Positions 1 through 7,449 of a stretch of 64,000 bases of DNA are shown here, one piece after another. How positions within the stretch are numbered: the first letter of the stretch is position 1; each line of letters begins with the position of its first letter. The notes below the pieces were generated by a model. The model worked only from the letters and a program-made list of their open reading frames with translations. It ran no database searches and was not told the origin of the DNA. Both the position numbers and the translations under genes were made by a program. Location of the stretch: NCBI GenBank assembly GCA_008364785.1, contig VTTJ01000005.1, positions 1 through 64,000 on the forward strand. The letters run 5' to 3'. This DNA is from Bacillus sp. BGMRC 2118. GTDB lineage: Bacteria; Bacillota; Bacilli; Bacillales; SA4.

Positions 1-296
<296 letters not shown>

Positions 297-776
297 TGTT
301 TGATTGCTCATTCTTGCTGGCTATCTATATAATAGATAGTTTAAAAATTTTGCGTTGGTTTTTAAGACCAACACGCTTGACGTTTTGTTTAGTTTTCAAA
401 GAACTTGTCTCACCAATTTCTAGTGGACTATTAATATATCATGTTTAAGATCAAAGTTCAATATAAACTTTCTTCCAATTCAACTGTCTTGGCATGATGA
501 ATTAAGGAGTTAGATAAAAATAATATCAGAAAATGAAACTATCCTCAATGAACAAGTTTTTCCAACTTACCTTGTTCTCTTGTCTCTAAAGCAAATACTA
601 AAGAGAAGGCTGCACCGCAATTAACAAATAATTAATACATCATTAAGAGCGGAATACAAATATATCATGTCCTCCACTCATGATTCAACATGAACATTTT
701 TCCATCTCACTAGACATACATAAGCATGCCTCTTTTTAAATAAGTCTTGCGGAGTGATATGGCCAATACAAAAATA
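297..776. other. rRNA leader and gene-free intergenic stretch
   Basis: This stretch holds the rrn leader and promoter (minus strand). To its right is AT-rich sequence up to the terminator at 777. I see no coding region with a ribosome site; the ORF read rightwards from 747 has no homology-like features and runs across the terminator and the neighbouring gene. Confidence 0.6.
433..461 (-). promoter_or_regulatory. probable rrn promoter
   Basis: On the minus strand a TTGAAC box at 461-456 is separated by 17 bases from a TATATT box at 438-433, about 135 bases upstream of the 16S 5' end. The position and the leader that follows (including a GAAAACTAAACAA segment) are typical of Bacillus rrn operons. 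There may be a second upstream promoter that I could not define. Confidence 0.55.
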
Positions 777-804
777 AAACTGCCGAGCAACCACGGCAGT
801 TTTG
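777..804 (-). terminator. rho-independent terminator
   Basis: The hairpin AAAACTGCCG-loop-CGGCAGTTTT is symmetric with A and T flanks, so it can work in both directions. It closes the small gene at 822-1079 on the minus strand. Confidence 0.8.
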
Positions 805-821
805 ATTACAATAAGTATTTA

Positions 822-1079
822 TTAATCCTGATTAACTTGATCAACAATGGACTGAATGTCCTGCTGAAACTTAGCAAGTTGGTCCTTTTGAGTTTCAGAA
901 GCCACTTCAAGTGCATTTGTGATTTGACCATACGCTTCGTTAATTTCACTTTTCAAGTGATTTAGCTGTACTCCATAATCTCCGCTCTTCACATCTATCG
1001 CTTGTGCTAAATCCATTACTTCTTCCGTTCCCTGTTGTGCAGCTTGGAAGGCTTGTTGTTTATCCTTTTGATATGGCAT
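822..1079 (-). CDS. small helical protein of unknown function
   Basis: An 85-residue soluble protein, rich in Q, E, K and A, starting MPYQKDKQQAFQ. The pattern suggests two or three amphipathic helices, possibly a coiled coil; there is no signal peptide or membrane segment. I do not recognise the family. The start at 1079 is chosen because GGAGAG lies 8 bases upstream; a further in-frame ATG six codons upstream overlaps this ribosome site. It has its own terminator and is divergent from the spore gene sspP, so a sporulation-related role is possible but only by position. Confidence 0.75.
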   Translation of the reverse strand: MPYQKDKQQAFQAAQQGTEEVMDLAQAIDVKSGDYGVQLNHLKSEINEAYGQITNALEVASETQKDQLAKFQQDIQSIVDQVNQD

Positions 1080-1146
1080 ATTTATTCTCTCCTTCATGAA
1101 AAATGTACTTTTATAGTCTTCTCTTTAACTCATGGAATCATTCGAA

Positions 1147-1175
1147 GAATAAAATCCGTGTTTAATTTCATCCTA
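1147..1175 (+). promoter_or_regulatory. probable sigma-G promoter of sspP
   Basis: GAATA at 1147-1151 and CATCCTA at 1169-1175, 17 bases apart, fit the sigma-G consensus (GHATR and CATNHTA) used by forespore genes. It lies about 22 bases upstream of the sspP start codon, with AAGGAGGG between them. Confidence 0.5.
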
Positions 1176-1196
1176 TATATGAAGGAGGGATAACCA

Positions 1197-1346
1197 ATGA
1201 CTAATAAAAATGACCATAAAGATATGGTTCGAAATTCACCTAAAGGACAGCATAGTGCAGGTCAACCTGAACCGCTAAGTGGGTCAAAAAAGGTAAAGAA
1301 TCGAAACCATACTCGTCAAAAGCACAATTCTGGACATGACATGTAA
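1197..1346 (+). CDS. sspP: small acid-soluble spore protein P
   Basis: A 49-residue basic, glycine- and asparagine-rich protein. Its N-terminus [10 protein letters not shown] and its C-terminal half ([16 protein letters not shown], ending GHDM) match SspP (CotL) of B. subtilis almost residue for residue. SspP is a minor forespore-synthesised protein kept in the spore core. A strong AAGGAGGG site lies 7 bases upstream and a sigma-G-like promoter precedes it. The stop codon directly abuts the selA stop codon on the opposite strand (1347), so the two genes converge without any gap. Confidence 0.93.
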   Translation: MTNKNDHKDMVRNSPKGQHSAGQPEPLSGSKKVKNRNHTRQKHNSGHDM

Positions 1347-2747
1347 TTAAGAAAGATCCACCAAGGCTTTTAGTATGATTTCGATTTCCTCTTCCTGTAA
1401 GGTACGGAAATCGAATAATACCTTATCATGCTTTACTCTTGTTATGATACTTGTCGAATATAAGCGGAGTTCTCTAGCCAGGGTCTCCGCATTCTTCTGT
1501 TCAACAGTTACTTCTGCCACAAAAGTCGGGAGCTCCACTTCAGGCAAAGTTCCCCCTCCTACCTGTGATACATCTTCCCTTACCAGAACTGTATATCTAG
1601 ATTCTTCAAGATTTGATGCAAACTTCTCAGCTCGCCCCTTAATGACCATCGGCTCAACGAGCAAGTCTCGAACGACCGGAATTTCATGCATCTTTTGTTT
1701 TCCTTTTAAGTATGCAACCAACGTGGCTTCTAACGCTGCAAATGTTAGTTTATCCACCCTCAATACTCTGGCTAATTGATGCTTCTTTAATTGATCGATA
1801 TACTTTTTCTTCCCTGCTATAATTCCTGCTTGAGGACCTCCAAGTAACTTATCTCCACTAAATGAAATAATATCTGCTCCTTGTTTTAACACTTCACCAA
1901 CAACTGGTTCATCGCCTATTCCGTGTTTCCTAAAATCATATAGTGCTCCACTGCCTAAATCTTCATAATAGATAACATCAGAGTGCTTACGTGTTAACTC
2001 AATTAACTCTTCTGTATCGACACTTTTTGTAAACCCTATCGTCTTGAAATTACTCGTATGTACTTTCATGATCATTTTTGTTTCTTCATTTATTGCATTT
2101 TCATAATCAAAAAGATGAGTTTTATTTGTTGTCCCAACCTCGATTAATTTGGCTCCACTTTCCTCCATAATGGAAGATATTCTAAAAGACCCACCAATCT
2201 CTACTAACTGACCTCTTGAGACAATTACCTCTTGATCCTTTGCTAATGCGCGTAAAATCAAATAAACTGCGGCAGCATTATTGTTTACAACCATTGCTGC
2301 TTCTGCACCAGTCACTTCCCTAATTACCTTTTCAATAATATCGTGTCTGGAACCACGTGTACCCTCATCGATCTTATATTCCAGATTTGAATAATGACTA
2401 GCTATTTGTACGACATGGTCAATTGCATCTTTACTAAGTCTGGCACGCCCCAGATTTGTATGCAATATGGTCCCGGTAGCGTTAATTACTTTTTTCAAGA
2501 AGTATTGTCCATACTCGTTTGCATCTTTTTCTACCATTTCAAAGATGTATGTAATGAAGTCCGATTTCGTTGGTTCACTATTTTCAAATGTATTTGCTAT
2601 GAGTTTCTCTCTAATTGCGGATAAGACTTTCTGTGTGATCAGCGTAAGTTTTTCCTGATCGATATGTACGTTATTTTGTATGTATGTAAAGCGCTCATGC
2701 TTTTGCAATTCGTGTATTGGTGGTAAAAATCTTAAGTATTGTTTCAA
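1347..2747 (-). CDS. selA: L-seryl-tRNA(Sec) selenium transferase (selenocysteine synthase)
   Basis: SelA is a PLP enzyme that converts seryl-tRNA(Sec) to selenocysteinyl-tRNA(Sec) using selenophosphate. The 466-residue product has the family length and the motifs INATGTILHTNLGRA near residue 84, the NNNAAAVYLIL segment, and SGDKLLGGPQAG with the PLP-binding lysine at about residue 290. The start is placed at TTG 2747: AAAGGAG lies 7 bases upstream, whereas the ATG six codons earlier (2765) overlaps that ribosome site and has none of its own. A promoter with 17-base spacing precedes it (2777-2805). With selD, selB and selC nearby it completes the bacterial Sec pathway. Confidence 0.97.
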   Translation of the reverse strand: MKQYLRFLPPIHELQKHERFTYIQNNVHIDQEKLTLITQKVLSAIREKLIANTFENSEPTKSDFITYIFEMVEKDANEYGQYFLKKVINATGTILHTNLGRARLSKDAIDHVVQIASHYSNLEYKIDEGTRGSRHDIIEKVIREVTGAEAAMVVNNNAAAVYLILRALAKDQEVIVSRGQLVEIGGSFRISSIMEESGAKLIEVGTTNKTHLFDYENAINEETKMIMKVHTSNFKTIGFTKSVDTEELIELTRKHSDVIYYEDLGSGALYDFRKHGIGDEPVVGEVLKQGADIISFSGDKLLGGPQAGIIAGKKKYIDQLKKHQLARVLRVDKLTFAALEATLVAYLKGKQKMHEIPVVRDLLVEPMVIKGRAEKFASNLEESRYTVLVREDVSQVGGGTLPEVELPTFVAEVTVEQKNAETLARELRLYSTSIITRVKHDKVLFDFRTLQEEEIEIILKALVDLS

Positions 2748-2776
2748 AAAAATTCTCCTTTTCATCTTGTTTTATC

Positions 2777-2805
2777 ATTATAAATGGCTTTTGGTTTATA
2801 CTCAA
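2777..2805 (-). promoter_or_regulatory. probable sigma-A promoter of selA
   Basis: TTGAGT at 2805-2800 and TATAAT at 2782-2777 on the minus strand are 17 bases apart, and the -10 box is about 30 bases upstream of the TTG start codon of selA. Confidence 0.6.
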
Positions 2806-2904
2806 ATTATTGTAGTACTATTTTTACCGTTCCCTTCCAAAGTCCCACACATTTAGTAGTAGAGCTGAATAAGATATACATAAGACCAAGTTGGGGGGCT
2901 TGTA

Positions 2905-3303
2905 ATGGATGGAGAGAAGAAGGAAGAGAAGTTACTAGATGTAGACGGAATTGAGGATTGGATGACCCAGTTTATCATTGATCCATTTCATGACGGGAAT
3001 GCAGATGGCATCCGTATGGAATTGTTCGAGACTGATTCTGCGTTTATTATAGAAGTAATTGTTCCAGGATATCACAGACATGATATCGTGATAAAAGTAG
3101 TGCAAGACGGTATTCATATGTCCTTTTTAAACGGCAATACCGAAATCAGGCGGTTTGTAAACCTCCCTTTCTCTCTATGCAATAAGAGAATAACTGCCTC
3201 GATAGAACACAATATACTTGAAATCATGATTCATAAGAAAAAGAATCGTCTGTCACATTCTATGTCACGCCATATAAAAATAAGAGAAGGAAGAAACCGG
3301 TAA
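2905..3303 (+). CDS. Hsp20/alpha-crystallin family protein, CotP-like
   Basis: A 132-residue protein with a short acidic N-terminal tail and an alpha-crystallin-like beta-sandwich (about residues 35-112). The core contains ETDSAFIIEVIVPGYHRHDI, the usual 'function as built on strand pairs, G(Y/F)xxxDI' pattern of small heat-shock proteins, and the C-terminal tail is basic. Length and divergence resemble the B. subtilis spore coat protein CotP more than a housekeeping small heat-shock protein. The A-x-x-x-n-G-(V/I)-L signature is reduced to ASIEHNILEI. GGGGGG precedes the ATG. It sits between selA and a selenoprotein gene but is probably a sporulation gene unrelated to selenium. Confidence 0.7.
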   Translation: MDGEKKEEKLLDVDGIEDWMTQFIIDPFHDGNADGIRMELFETDSAFIIEVIVPGYHRHDIVIKVVQDGIHMSFLNGNTEIRRFVNLPFSLCNKRITASIEHNILEIMIHKKKNRLSHSMSRHIKIREGRNR

Positions 3304-3338
3304 TAGGCTTCTTCCTTTTATACATACCGTTTCTTATA

Positions 3339-3572
3339 TTAGTTGGACATTACTTCAATAATTTCATCTTCGGTAGGAAACCTTCCTACCTCTAGTTTTG
3401 AAAATACCTTTTCTCCATCAACCGTTACTTCAAACGCTCCACCTGTACTCGGTACTAATTCAAGCAATTCAATTTCGTGACGAAAATGAGAAAATAATCC
3501 TTCTGCGAGACCCGCAGCTTTTGGTGCAAAGTTTCACATCATACAAAATTCGATTTTCACTTTGTAACTCAT
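3339..3572 (-). CDS. SelW-like (Rdx family) selenoprotein with in-frame UGA
   Basis: Reading TGA at 3536-3534 as selenocysteine gives a continuous 77-residue protein that starts MSYKVKIEFCMMUNFAPKAA. It has all hallmarks of the Rdx group (SelW/SelT/SelH type thioredoxin-fold proteins): a beta strand followed by C10-M-M-U13, a TGGAFEV segment near residue 43 and a C-terminal KLEVGRFPTEDEI. The family acts as thiol oxidoreductases of unsettled substrate. AAGGGGG lies 7 bases upstream of the ATG, a sigma-A promoter lies at 3605-3633, and a SECIS-like hairpin follows the UGA. selA and selD flank it. Ordinary gene calling skips it because of the TGA. The sequence shows the open frame and motif; the Sec decoding is inferred from the full Sec machinery alongside. 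Confidence 0.9.
3503..3517 (-). promoter_or_regulatory. SECIS-like hairpin in the SelW-like gene
   Basis: On the minus strand CTGCG-GGTCT-CGCAG forms a perfect 5-bp stem with a 5-base loop, starting 16 bases after the UGA. Bacterial SECIS elements for SelB sit at about this distance and need a guanine in the apical loop; the loop GGTCT closely resembles the AGGUCU loop of E. coli fdhF. The match was found by eye, without energy calculation. Confidence 0.7.
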
Positions 3573-3604
3573 CCTGTTTCCCCCTTAAAATATTCATTAC
3601 CATT

Positions 3605-3633
3605 ATTTTAGTACAAGTTTAAGTCTGAATCAA
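3605..3633 (-). promoter_or_regulatory. probable sigma-A promoter of the SelW-like gene
   Basis: TTGATT at 3633-3628 and TAAAAT at 3610-3605 on the minus strand are 17 bases apart, ending 32 bases upstream of the ATG at 3572. The region is divergent to selD. Confidence 0.55.
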
Positions 3634-3711
3634 AATATAACGTGATTTTAATCCATATTATTTGGAAAAATAGAAGGTGAACTTATATACTATAGTGAGG
3701 GGGTGCGAATA

Positions 3712-4767
3712 ATGAGCAACAAAGAAAATGTTCGTTTAACACAATTGTCCTCAAAAGCTGGTTGAGGATGTAAAATCGGTCCTAGTGACCTTGCGCAAGT
3801 TTTGCGTCAATTACCAGAAAGAGAATACGATCCAAATCTTCTAGTCGGTCTTGATACATCAGACGATGCTGGAGTATATAAATTAACGGAAGATATCGCA
3901 ATTATTCAAACGGTCGATTACTTCACTCCAGTTGTTGATGATCCATATATGTTTGGTCAAATTGCTGCAGCAAATGCACTGAGTGACGTGTACGCAATGG
4001 GTGGTAAACCGAAGACTGTTATGAATATCGTTGGTTTTCCAATAAAAGAATTGGGACCGGATGTATTAGCAGAAATCCTAAAAGGAGCTGCTGACAAAAC
4101 AAAGGAATCTGGTGCGCTAATAGTAGGTGGTCATTCTATCGATGACAAAGAGCCGAAATTTGGACTTTCAGTAACCGGTCTCGTTCACCCTGATAAGATC
4201 CTTAAAAACATCGGTGCTAAGCCTGGAGATGCTCTCGTATTAACAAAGCCAATTGGTGTTGGAATTATGACAACTGGTGTAAAACGCGATGCAGTAACGC
4301 CTGAGCAACTGCAAAAGGTAACAGAAACGATGGCTACTTTAAACAAGGAAGCTGCGGAATGCTTAGAAGGATTGCATGCTAATGCAGGTACAGATGTTAC
4401 CGGTTTTGGTCTTTTAGGACATGCCAGTGAGATCGCACGAGGCAGTGATGTAAGTTTAACGATATACTACAACCAAGTTCCACTTCTTGATGGAACAAAG
4501 GAACTTGCTACACAAGGAATTATTCCTGGTGGTACGAAATCAAACTATAGCTGGCTTGGTGAGTCCGTTCATTATAATGATGCATTAACAGAAGAAGAAA
4601 AACTTATTCTTTGTGATGCTGTCACTTCTGGTGGATTGCTCGTAAGTTTACCGAAAGAAGAAGCAGCGATATACGTTCAAAGGCTGCACGAAAAGGGAGT
4701 TGCTGAAGCAGCAATTGTCGGTGAAGTAACAGAAAAGCGTGATTGTTGTTTGTACGCAGAGAAATAA
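3712..4767 (+). CDS. selD: selenide, water dikinase (selenophosphate synthetase), itself a selenoprotein
   Basis: SelD makes selenophosphate from selenide and ATP, the selenium donor for SelA and for tRNA selenouridine synthase. The full frame runs 351 residues from ATG 3712 through TGA 3763-3765 (residue 18). The local sequence is SSKAGUGCKIGP, so selenocysteine sits where E. coli SelD has its catalytic Cys17, followed by the conserved C20 and K21. The ATP-binding segments GLDTSDDAGVYKL, VDYFTPVVDDPY and GGHSIDDKEPKFGLSVTG follow. GAGGGGG lies about 8 bases before the ATG. Conventional calling would begin it after the TGA, near 3802, and lose the active site. A bidirectional terminator closes it. 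Sec in SelD implies autoregulation by selenium supply (inference). Confidence 0.96.
3778..3790 (+). promoter_or_regulatory. candidate SECIS hairpin in selD
   Basis: GGTC-CTAGT-GACC, beginning 12 bases after the UGA codon, can form a short stem with a G in the loop. A second possible stem follows at 3793-3807 (GCGCAA with TTGCGT). Either or both could be the element SelB reads; I cannot decide without folding or alignment. Confidence 0.4.
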
Positions 4768-4806
4768 AAAATCAGGGAGACCTTATTACAAAGGTTTCCC
4801 TGTTTT
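4768..4806. terminator. bidirectional terminator between selD and the small membrane gene
   Basis: The hairpin CAGGGAgACCTT-attaca-AAGGTtTCCCTG at 4773-4802 is flanked by A and T runs. It ends selD on the plus strand and overlaps the last codons of the converging gene at 4786-5049. Confidence 0.8.
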
Positions 4807-5049
4807 CATTATGATTTTTTGAATGAGTATAACTAGTAAGGCTCCTCCGATAAATATGAAAATATAAATAGAAGGTGAGCCAGTACTCCCAAAGGCAACT
4901 TCACTTGATAAGGTCTGAACATGTGCATACTCTTTTGAGAGATCCGGTTCGTAGTTCCAAGTTCTTACATACCCAACTATGAACAAACTAATAATGTAAA
5001 AGATATGTAAAATCATTGATATGACAATACCTCTACCAACAATCTTCAT
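4786..5049 (-). CDS. small membrane protein of unknown function
   Basis: An 87-residue protein with two predicted membrane segments, about residues 7-27 and 60-82, joined by a polar loop. The C-terminal tail is short and basic. No family is recognised. It lies 20 bases downstream of the frameshifted lipoprotein gene on the same strand, so the two may have formed a small operon between the selD and phnC terminators. Its 3' end is inside the selD terminator hairpin. Confidence 0.65.
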   Translation of the reverse strand: MKIVGRGIVISMILHIFYIISLFIVGYVRTWNYEPDLSKEYAHVQTLSSEVAFGSTGSPSIYIFIFIGGALLVILIQKIIMKTGKPL

Positions 5050-5069
5050 TTCTACACCCCCTCCTACTG

Positions 5070-5860
5070 TTAATTAAGCACAATAGATATAATTTCCTCT
5101 TTGTCTGGAATTGTCATTTTAGTAACAGGGATCCCTTGTTTTCTCACAAGCTCTTCTAGGTGATTTAATTTTTCATCCGATTTGTCTTTTCCACCTATCG
5201 TAATTGAGTATCCTTTACACTCCAATTCGGTTAATACTACTTCCTCACATTTAATCAAATCCATTCCGTCTATAAAATGATATCCGACAAACTCTAATTC
5301 TCCATTAAGTTGAATCGTTTCATTTCCAGTTACTGCGGCATAATTAACAGTAAGCGATTGAATGCTATAATAGTCTTGTTTAAACTCTTCTGCTTCTTTG
5401 TTTAATAGTGTAACAAAGGTAAATAGTTTTTGCAGTGACTCGTTGTTATTTAACGTTAGCAATAATGTACTATTTACAGATACTTTAAGCTCTGAGTTAC
5501 TAGTGGGATCTTCAAAGTGCATATCGTATAGATCCAATTCGTAAAGTTGCTGCTGGTGCTTAGAAATAAAAGCCTCTCCTAGTTTAAACGCATCCAGTTG
5601 GGCAATGCAATTTTTGTATTTACTAATCCCTCAAGATACACCGAAAACTCTATAATTGGATATTTCTTCGTTTCTATTACATAGCTTCTATCACCCATGT
5701 TTCCTTCATTTTTCTTTTCACTGTAAATAATGTTGATATCTTGTATTCCCAGTTCAACTGAGACATATTGTTTTACCTGTTCGTCTATCTCTTTTTCTGA
5801 CTCGCAACCTATTAACAATAGAAATAAAATCAATACACACAGAAATCTATGTGACCTCAT
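5070..5860 (-). pseudogene. lipoprotein gene with an apparent single-base frameshift
   Basis: Two open segments look like one gene. The upstream one (5860-5579) starts MRSHRFLCVL with GGGGGCG 7 bases before its ATG, and has a lipoprotein signal with lipobox LLIGC. The downstream one (about 5630-5070) has no start codon with a ribosome site, yet its frame is open back into the end of the first. Restoring one A to the A5 run (T5 on the plus strand, 5611-5615) joins them into a 263-residue protein reading EGLVNTKNCIAQLDAFKLGE across the join. The function is not recognised; a secreted, membrane-anchored protein is likely. This is either a real frameshift or a homopolymer sequencing error. Confidence 0.6.
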
Positions 5861-5910
5861 TATGTTCGCCCCCATATAAAAATTGTAAACGAACCATAAA
5901 AAAGTTAAAT

Positions 5911-5943
5911 AAAAAAAGAGAACTCACCTTGTGGCAAATTCTC
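5911..5943 (-). terminator. terminator of the phnC end of the selB operon
   Basis: On the minus strand GAGAA and TTCTC arms (with an inner CAC-aag-GTG pairing) are followed by seven Ts, directly after the phnC stop codon. It marks the 3' end of the selB-glycosyltransferase-phnDEC unit. Confidence 0.75.
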
Positions 5944-5946
5944 GTT

Positions 5947-6678
5947 TTAATATATATCCTCTAAATCCTTTTGCGTTATCTCTTCAGGTTTCCCGTCAAA
6001 GACTACTATTCCATTTGAGATTCCGATGATTCTCGTTGCGAAATCTTTAGCTAGTTTTACGTCGTGCAAATTAATGATCATGGTAATTCGATCTTGTTCG
6101 TTAATTTCTTTAAGTAGAGACATGACTGAAACTGATGTAATGGGATCAAGACTAGCAACAGGTTCATCTCCTAAAATAATCTTAGGCTTTTGTACAAGCG
6201 CCCTTGCAATTGCAACGCGCTGACGTTGACCACCACTTAGATGACTTACACGTTTCTCTGCAAAGTCTTTAAGTCCTACACGCTCTAGAGCAAGTAGTGC
6301 CCGTTCTTTTTCTTCCTTCGTAAAGAGAAAGAATAACGCTCGTCCCAGTGGAATATTCGAAAGACTTCCTACTAGGACATTCGTTAAGGTTGAAAGCCTA
6401 TCAATTAAGTTGAACGATTGAAAGATCATCCCAATCGAACTCCTATAGTGACGAAGCTTCTCTCCTTTATATCCTATAATACTTTCACCATTGTATTTAA
6501 CATCCCCACCAGAAGGTTCGACAAGCCGATTGATACAACGTATTAATGTAGATTTACCCGCTCCACTTAACCCAAGCACAGCAACAAACTCACCTTGCTC
6601 TATTGTAAGGTTAATATCCTGAAGTGCTGGTCGATCTGATTTTTTATATTGTTTTTGTAATTGAATAACTTCAAGCAT
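5947..6678 (-). CDS. phnC: PhnC-type ABC transporter ATP-binding protein
   Basis: A 243-residue ATPase of the phosphonate importer family. It has Walker A GLSGAGKST (about residue 36), Q-loop FQSFNLIDRLS, signature LSGGQRQRVAIARAL, Walker B IILGDEPVASLD and the H-switch INLHDV. It would energise the PhnE permease. Its ATG overlaps the phnE stop codon by one base (TAATG), so translation is coupled. No C-P lyase or phosphonatase gene is in the window. The substrate is therefore open; as the last gene of a selB-headed operon it may serve a selenium compound (inference). Confidence 0.9.
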   Translation of the reverse strand: MLEVIQLQKQYKKSDRPALQDINLTIEQGEFVAVLGLSGAGKSTLIRCINRLVEPSGGDVKYNGESIIGYKGEKLRHYRSSIGMIFQSFNLIDRLSTLTNVLVGSLSNIPLGRALFFLFTKEEKERALLALERVGLKDFAEKRVSHLSGGQRQRVAIARALVQKPKIILGDEPVASLDPITSVSVMSLLKEINEQDRITMIINLHDVKLAKDFATRIIGISNGIVVFDGKPEEITQKDLEDIY

Positions 6679-7433
6679 TATATCACCTTCTTACGAATCC
6701 ACGCGCCGGTAAAATCAACGATCATCACTAGAGCCATGATAAAGATTACTTCTGTTGCAACCATTTGGTAGTTGGCAATTTTGAAATCCACAAACAGCAT
6801 ACTACCAATACCGCCTCCACCAATAAAACCAAGGATAAGAGATGCTCTAATCCCAACTTCAAGTCTGTAAAAATAGTTGGATAAGATATTTGGAATAATT
6901 TGTGGCAAAATCCCGTACGTCGTAATCAATACTCTCTTCGCCCCCACTGAACGAACAGCTTCCTGTGGACCATCATCTGATGCTTCGATTAGTTCAGCGA
7001 TTAACTTCCCTAGCACTCCTATATTATGAAGAGCAATTGCCAGAACTGCTGGAAATGGTCCTAATCCGAATGTAGGAACTAACAATAGTCCAAATACAAT
7101 TTCAGGTACCGATCGAAAAAAGTTTAAAATCCATCTAGTCGTTGTATATATCCATCCAGCTGGCGCCGTATTCCAAGCGCCTAAAAAGCTTAATGGCAAC
7201 GCAAAAATTAATCCGAGAAACGTACCCATTACCGCAATTTGCAATGTAATGACAGAAGCTTCAAGTGCATATTTTGCATTAGTAAAATCTGGTGGCCACC
7301 ATTGTGTTTGGAGGAAATCGATTGTTTTCCCTATATCTAAAAATTCACTAAAGGAAAAGTCGACTCCATAACCACTCCATAAAAGAATAGCCGCTGACAA
7401 CACTGCCAACGACCATTTATTCAAGTGTTTCAT
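6678..7433 (-). CDS. phnE: PhnE-type ABC transporter permease
   Basis: A 251-residue inner-membrane permease with about six membrane segments and the binding-protein-dependent transport signature EAVRSVGAKRVL, in the EAA loop position that docks the ATPase. The start at 7433 (MKHLNKWSLA) is chosen because the longer frame would run back into phnD; the ATG lies 16 bases after the phnD stop and GAAGGTG precedes it. Family motifs such as GGGGIGSML near residue 205 agree with PhnE. It pairs with PhnD and PhnC here. A second permease gene is absent, so it probably acts as a homodimer. Confidence 0.88.
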   Translation of the reverse strand: MKHLNKWSLAVLSAAILLWSGYGVDFSFSEFLDIGKTIDFLQTQWWPPDFTNAKYALEASVITLQIAVMGTFLGLIFALPLSFLGAWNTAPAGWIYTTTRWILNFFRSVPEIVFGLLLVPTFGLGPFPAVLAIALHNIGVLGKLIAELIEASDDGPQEAVRSVGAKRVLITTYGILPQIIPNILSNYFYRLEVGIRASLILGFIGGGGIGSMLFVDFKIANYQMVATEVIFIMALVMIVDFTGAWIRKKVI

Positions 7434-7449
7434 GTACGACACCTTCTTT

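Noticed and set aside
747-965. Rightward 72-codon frame near the rRNA operon
   Set aside because: It crosses a terminator and overlaps a better gene on the other strand that has a ribosome site.
3398-3622. Rightward frame of 74 codons across the SelW-like gene
   Set aside because: It is a shadow on the opposite strand with no ribosome site; the minus-strand frame through TGA is clearly the real gene.
3802-4767. SelD beginning at 3802 as a 321-residue protein
   Set aside because: It lacks the catalytic Sec/Cys and a ribosome site; the frame upstream through TGA gives a complete SelD.
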